Source of the DNA: Prescottella defluvii | GTDB taxonomy: Bacteria; Actinomycetota; Actinomycetes; Mycobacteriales; Mycobacteriaceae | Direction of reading: 5' to 3' | Assembly: GCA_029690005.1 (NCBI GenBank) | Contig: CP121458.1 | Coordinates: 5,227,872 to 5,291,871, forward strand | Length of the DNA: 64,000 bases | Part shown: positions 60,508-64,000 of the stretch, one piece after another | Position numbering within the stretch: position 1 is the stretch's first letter | Layout of the letters: the number at the start of each line of letters is the position of its first letter | Program-made: the position numbers and the translations under genes | Notes under the pieces: generated by a model | Told to the model about the DNA's origin: nothing | The model's database searches: none | What the model saw: only the letters and a program-made list of their open reading frames with translations

Positions 60508-60528
60508 AGCAAATCTGACCAAGCGTCC
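60508..60528 (-). promoter_or_regulatory. shared upstream element, copy 3 (variant)
   Basis: On the minus strand GGACGCTTGGTCAGATTTGC plus T, matching copies 1 and 2 at about 15 of 20 positions and lying immediately upstream of the gene starting at 60490, in the same orientation. Confidence 0.5.
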
Positions 60529-60605
60529 AATTTGGAGATATTGGACGGACCTCAGGATCGGAACTGCCGTGCGCCACGCCGTCCACGGTGGCCTACCGTT
60601 GTCTT

Positions 60606-60845
60606 GTGACGAACGAATCGAACCGCAACGACGCCGACGCTCCCACCCAGCCCGGCAAGGGACTGTTCTATGCGGCAGTCGTCAGCTTCCTGATCGGAAT
60701 CGTGGCGATCGTCGCCATCTTCTTCGTCCACTCGCTGTCCGAGGGCGATCCCGGCCTGGCCCTCTACATCCTCACGCTCGCGTGCCCGCTCGGATTCGTC
60801 CTCGCCATCGCTTACGCTCTTCGCTCCGGCCGTCGGAGCCGCTGA
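60606..60845 (+). CDS. small two-segment membrane protein
   Basis: A 79-residue protein with an N-terminal hydrophilic part and two membrane segments (LFYAAVVSFLIGIVAIVAIF, residues 23-42, and LYILTLACPLGFVLAIAYAL at 55-74), ending RSGRRSR. GTG 60606 is the start. It is 11 bases upstream of the YccF gene and probably co-transcribed. No family is recognised. Confidence 0.65.
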   Translation: MTNESNRNDADAPTQPGKGLFYAAVVSFLIGIVAIVAIFFVHSLSEGDPGLALYILTLACPLGFVLAIAYALRSGRRSR

Positions 60846-60856
60846 AAGGGGCCACA

Positions 60857-61261
60857 ATGCGGATTCTGCTGAACATCATCTGGCTGATCTTCGGCGGCCT
60901 GTGGCTCGCACTCGGGTACTTCCTCGCCGGCGTGGTGATGTGCATCCTCATCATCACGATTCCGTTCGGCATCGCGTCCTTCCGCATCGGCCTCTACGCG
61001 CTGTGGCCGTTCGGCAAGACGGTCGTCGACAAGCCCACCGCGGGCGTGGGATCGCTGATCGGCAACATCATCTGGCTGCTCCTGGCCGGCATCTGGCTCG
61101 CCATCGGCCACATCGTGTCGGCGATCGCGATGGCGATCACCATCATCGGCATCCCGCTCGCGATCGCGAACCTCAAGATCATCCCGGTCACGCTGATGCC
61201 GCTCGGCAAGGAGATCGTCGACGTCGGCAGCCGCAATCAGGCGCAGTGGGCCGCGCCCTGA
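60857..61261 (+). CDS. YccF-family membrane protein (Rv0870c type)
   Basis: A 134-residue protein with two copies of the YccF pattern: NIIWLIFGGLWLALGYFLAG with TIPFGIASFRIG, and NIIWLLLAGIWLAIGHIVSA with GIPLAIANLKI. Four membrane segments are predicted. The position matches Rv0870c. Function is unknown; family members are inner-membrane proteins. ATG 60857 follows AAGGGG. Confidence 0.85.
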   Translation: MRILLNIIWLIFGGLWLALGYFLAGVVMCILIITIPFGIASFRIGLYALWPFGKTVVDKPTAGVGSLIGNIIWLLLAGIWLAIGHIVSAIAMAITIIGIPLAIANLKIIPVTLMPLGKEIVDVGSRNQAQWAAP

Positions 61262-61296
61262 CCGTTCCGGAAAGTGGGACGGACGCCTAACAAGCG

Positions 61297-61312
61297 TGTG
61301 ATCTCTATCACA
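61297..61312. promoter_or_regulatory. CRP-type binding site upstream of rpfA
   Basis: TGTGATCTCTATCACA, a perfect TGTGA-N6-TCACA palindrome, 450 bases upstream of the rpfA start and 36 bases after the yccF stop. Rv3676 (mycobacterial CRP) is known to activate rpfA in M. tuberculosis, so the site is likely functional. Confidence 0.8.
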
Positions 61313-61549
61313 TAACGCACCGATAACGGGGCGGTGTCGAACCGTGACCGAATCCCTCGCGGCGCGACTAGCTGGGGCTACGCCGTCTCAATCGAATTCG
61401 GCTCTCGAACAACACAAGACGCGCCGCGTTATCAACTGGTGACGTTCGGCGCCTGATCGTCGTACGGTCATTCCCGGCCGGCACCTCGGCCACATCCGGA
61501 CCCACCGCGCCAAACCCCGTCCAGTGGATCCGGACGCACCCACGAACCA

Positions 61550-61722
61550 TCCATGGACGGGGACGGGGGACCCAAGGTCCTCCGGGGAAGCAAGTCCCGA
61601 CAGGGACGCCCCGCAGGCATCGGGAGAGCAATCTCCCTGGGGGTGAAGCCAGACCCGCTCCAGCCATGAGTGGTGAGGCCGGGCGACCTCTCAGCCCGAA
61701 CCCGACAGCTGACCTCGCAGGC
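61550..61722 (+). promoter_or_regulatory. c-di-AMP (ydaO/yuaA-type) riboswitch
   Basis: Leader of the Rpf gene with the ydaO consensus in order: GGGGGACCC then GGGGAAGCAAG, the GGGGGTGAAGCC segment near 61639, GGGCGACCTCTCAGCCCGAA and CCCGACAGCTGACCTCGCAG at 61681-61721, ending 25 bases before the ATG. These elements bind cyclic di-AMP and, in actinobacteria, repress expression of cell-wall hydrolase genes when c-di-AMP is high. Boundaries are approximate. Confidence 0.85.
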
Positions 61723-61746
61723 GCGTGTGGAGAGGAACCGACCGAC

Positions 61747-62385
61747 ATGAGCGGACGCCATCGCAAGCCGACTACCACCGGCCGCACCGTCGCCAAGGTC
61801 GCCGTCACCGGCGCCATCATGGGCGTGAGCGGTGTTGCCTTCGCAGGCACGGCCGCTGCGGCCCCCGATTCCGACTGGGACAAGCTCGCGCAGTGCGAGG
61901 CCGGCGGCAACTGGGGCATCAACACCGGCAACGGCTACCACGGTGGCCTGCAGTTCTCGGCCTCCACGTGGAACGGATTCGGCGGCGGCGAGTTCGCCCG
62001 ACCGCGAACCAGGCCAGCCGTGAGCAGCAGATCGTCGTCGCCGAGCGCGTGCTCGCCGCGCAGGGCTGGGGCGCATGGCCGTCCTGCTCCTCGCAGCTGG
62101 GCCTGAGCAGCGCCCCGTCGCAGCGCACCGCCCCGGCCGCCACCCCGGCCCCGGCGCCCGTCGTCCAGGCCCCCGCCGCCACCCCGGCTGCCCCGCGCTC
62201 CGCCGCAGGTCCAGGCCGTCGTCGGTGGTCTCGATGCGCTCATCGCCCAGGCCAAGTCCAACGGCGTCGTCATCGACCAGGGCGTCCTCGACGCGTACCA
62301 CGCCGCCAAGTCCTACGACTTCACCAAGCTGAACATGCAGGACATCGCCGCCCCCGTGCTCCCGGGTGCCGGCAGCCTCGGCTGA
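61747..62385 (+). CDS. rpfA: resuscitation-promoting factor RpfA (frameshifted)
   Basis: About 212 residues, secreted peptidoglycan-cleaving enzyme that wakes dormant cells. Signal peptide to TAAAAPDSD (residues 1-40). The lysozyme-like Rpf domain has the catalytic Glu in AQCEAGGNWGINTGNGYHG and YHGGLQFSASTWNGFGGGEF; after repair near 61998 follow ANQASREQQIVVAERVLAAQ and GWGAWPSCSS. An Ala/Pro linker (TAPAATPAPAPVVQAPAAT) leads to a C-terminal part LDALIAQAKSNGVVIDQGVL. Two frameshifts (about 61998 and 62200) are likely sequencing indels. Upstream CRP site and c-di-AMP riboswitch suggest nutrient and wall-stress control. Confidence 0.9.
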
Positions 62386-62413
62386 GCTGATCACCGCTCG
62401 CACCCCGAACAAG

Positions 62414-62450
62414 GAAGAGGGCCCCTCGCCATTGGCGAGGGGCCCTCTTC
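62414..62450 (+). terminator. terminator after rpfA
   Basis: A 17-bp perfect stem GAAGAGGGCCCCTCGCC (62414-62430), loop ATT and complement (62434-62450), with no clear T tract; also serves the convergent small gene. Confidence 0.75.
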
Positions 62451-62462
62451 GTCGTATGCGCG

Positions 62463-62720
62463 TCAGCGGTTGATCACGGTGTGCGGGTGCGCGTAGGGCA
62501 GGGAGTCCACCGGAAGCGGGAATTCGGTCTCCTCGCCGAACGGCGAGAGGTTCCCGGCACGGCTGGACGACAACTCGGTTACCGCGTGATCTCCATCCGC
62601 AGTTTCCGGCCACCCTGGATCGACATAGCGCTTCTTCGAATTGTTAGCCACGCGCCCATTTGGCAGGAGCTCGCGCCGGGTACAGCCCAGGTCACTAATC
62701 TCATAGACGATGACCTCCAC
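62463..62720 (-). CDS. small conserved hypothetical (Rv0863 type)
   Basis: About 85 residues: VEVIVYEISDLGCTRRELLP, then VANNSKKRYVDPGWPETADG and a tail ending LPYAHPHTVINR. Position and orientation match Rv0863, between rpfA and the helicase-related gene. GTG 62720 overlaps the helicase start (62710) on the other strand by 11 bases, so a shorter start or transcript interference is possible. No motif identifies a function. Confidence 0.55.
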   Translation of the reverse strand: MEVIVYEISDLGCTRRELLPNGRVANNSKKRYVDPGWPETADGDHAVTELSSSRAGNLSPFGEETEFPLPVDSLPYAHPHTVINR

Positions 62721-64000
62721 GCATGGCACCGAGGGCGCCCCCGAAACCGCGAACCCTGTGGTAGCACCGACGCTGACCGGCTGGCTGGGCGACCGCAAGG
62801 ACGCCGAACTGACCGGCCTGTTGCGACTGCGCCCCGACTTGGCGGTGCCGCCGCCTGCAACGTGCGCGGTGCTGGCCGGACGCGCCGAACAGCGCGCTTC
62901 GGTGATGCGCGCCGCCGACACCTTGAACACCCTCGAGTTCGGGCTGCTCGAGGTCCTCGTGCTGGAGCAGGCCGACGAGATGCCCGTCTCCCGCCACCTC
63001 CTCGACGACGCCTTCGCCGACCGCGTGCCGACCAAGACGATCGACAAGGCGCTGGCCCACCTGAAGGGCCTCGCACTCGTGTGGGGCGACGACGAGCACC
63101 TCCGCGTCGTCCGCGCCGCGTCCGAGGCGATTCCGTGGCGCATCGGCCGCGTCCACGCCGACGAAGAGGCGATGTCGGAGGACGAGATCCGGGCCGCCCT
63201 CGACGGGATCGAGCCCAGCGAGCGGGATCTGCTGACGACGCTGGCCCGGTCGTCGCCGATCGGCCGCACCCGCGACGCCGCGCCCGGCACCTCCCCGACC
63301 GCCCGGTCCAACGTTTGCTCGCCCGCGGGTTGCTGCGCTGGATCGACGCCGAGACGGTCGAACTGCCCGTCCAGGTCGGTCAGGTGCTGCGCGGTGAGGC
63401 CGTGCACGATCCGGCGTCCCCGACGCCGCCGGCGCTGTCCGGACGCAAGCAGAAGATCGCCGACGTGAACGCCGCCGCGGCCGGCGAGGCGCTGGAACTG
63501 GTCCGGCACTGCGAGGACCTCGTCGCCGCGCTCGGCGACGCCCCGGCCCCCGCGCTCAAGGCCGGCGGTCTCGGTGTCCGCGAGTTGCGGCGACTGTCGA
63601 AGGCCGTGGGGGTCGACGAGGCGCGCATCGGCCTGCTGCTCGAACTTCTCGCCGGCGCCGGGCTGATCTCGAGCGGAATCCCGGATCCGGCTCCCCTGAC
63701 CGACGTCGACGACTACTGGGCGCCGACGATCGCGGTCGACGGCTGGCTCAATTCTGGGACCGCCCGGCGCTGGGCGACGCTCGCCGGGGCGTGGCTGTCG
63801 CTGCCGCGCCGACCGTGGATCATCGGCAGCCGCGACGCCACCGACAAGCCGATCTCGGCGCTCTCCGAGGAGGTGCGGGCCCCGGGCGCACCGCAGGAGC
63901 GCCGACTGATTCTCGGACTGCTCGCCGAGGCCGGCAGCGGGAAGTCGGTGTCCGTGGGCGAGGCGAGCCGTCTGCTCGCGTGGCGGCGGCCCCGCTGGGC
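62710..64000 (+). CDS. helicase-associated (XPB/Ssl2-related) protein, N-terminal part (frameshifted)
   Basis: The window ends inside this gene; about 430 residues are visible. TLTGWLGDRKDAELTGLLRL is the start of the actinobacterial helicase-C-terminal/XPB-associated protein encoded by Rv0862c. A break near 63297 is cured to give DRPVQRLLARGLLRWIDAET. Helix-rich WHL-like regions follow (LGVRELRRLSKAVGVDEARI; RLILGLLAEAGSGKSVSVGE). The Rv0862c-type protein lies next to the XPB helicase (Rv0861c) in mycobacteria, so it is thought to act in DNA repair or transcription; that helicase is beyond the window. Confidence 0.75.

Overview
This window comes from a high-GC, mycolic-acid-containing actinomycete, most likely Rhodococcus or Prescottella. 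The signs are an antigen-85-type mycolyltransferase, the PrrAB two-component pair, SepH, a deazaflavin-dependent (DUF385) oxidoreductase, an Rpf with a c-di-AMP riboswitch leader, and alternate-signal (SipW-type) exported proteins. From memory of M. tuberculosis, a conserved backbone follows the order Rv0903c-Rv0902c (prrAB), Rv0896 (gltA2), Rv0889c (citA), Rv0884c (serC), Rv0883c (sepH), Rv0882, Rv0881, Rv0880, Rv0879c, Rv0877, Rv0876c, Rv0875c, Rv0871 (cspB), Rv0870c, Rv0867c (rpfA), Rv0863, Rv0862c. Accessory blocks are inserted into it. I see no tRNA, rRNA, CRISPR array, transposon or prophage.

A general caution concerns frameshifts. More than fifty single-base frameshifts break otherwise intact, conserved genes. 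Most I checked are cured by adding one G or C to a short G/C run, which is the signature of uncorrected homopolymer indels in a draft assembly. I therefore annotate these as CDS with probable sequencing frameshifts, give outer coordinates, and do not call them pseudogenes.

Layout. 0-10.9 kb: end of an AlkD-like gene, propionyl-CoA synthetase, a ferredoxin-ferredoxin reductase fusion beside an AurF-like diiron oxygenase, an Old Yellow Enzyme, a photolyase coupled to a GntR regulator, and a fumarylacetoacetate-hydrolase-family enzyme. 10.9-19.8 kb: MarR, prrAB, a kinase-like/flippase fusion, mycolyltransferase, a deazaflavin enzyme, a tandem FKBP and citrate synthase. 19.8-28.2 kb: the coupled pdxH-MFS-sugar kinase operon, citA, serC, sepH and an rRNA methyltransferase. 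28.2-34.4 kb: a TetR/membrane protein pair with a double operator, then amino acid permease, dehydrogenase, Lrp regulator and 4-hydroxyphenylpyruvate dioxygenase, together a likely amino acid catabolic group. 34.4-41.3 kb: acyl-CoA ligase, two thiolases, a carotenoid-oxygenase-family enzyme and a tandem HxlR regulator, possibly phenylpropanoid-type catabolism. 41.4-51.6 kb: MarR, purine permease, PAP2 phosphatase, a sacsin/Hsp90-like ATPase protein, DUF3027, glutaminyl cyclase, MFS, DUF2771 and a cold-shock protein. 51.8-54.3 kb: a cyclase/ThDP-enzyme operon.

54.3-60.5 kb is the most interesting block. Two convergent operons each carry a SipW-type signal peptidase with its alternate-signal substrates. 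One operon adds a lipoprotein paralogue of its substrate and the other adds a Thr-rich stalk protein. Three copies of one ~20-bp element sit upstream of the genes that start these operons, all in the same orientation relative to the gene, so the two halves are probably one regulon building a TasA-like surface structure. 60.6-64 kb returns to the conserved backbone: small membrane proteins, then rpfA preceded by a CRP-type palindrome and a c-di-AMP riboswitch, then a helicase-related protein cut by the window end.
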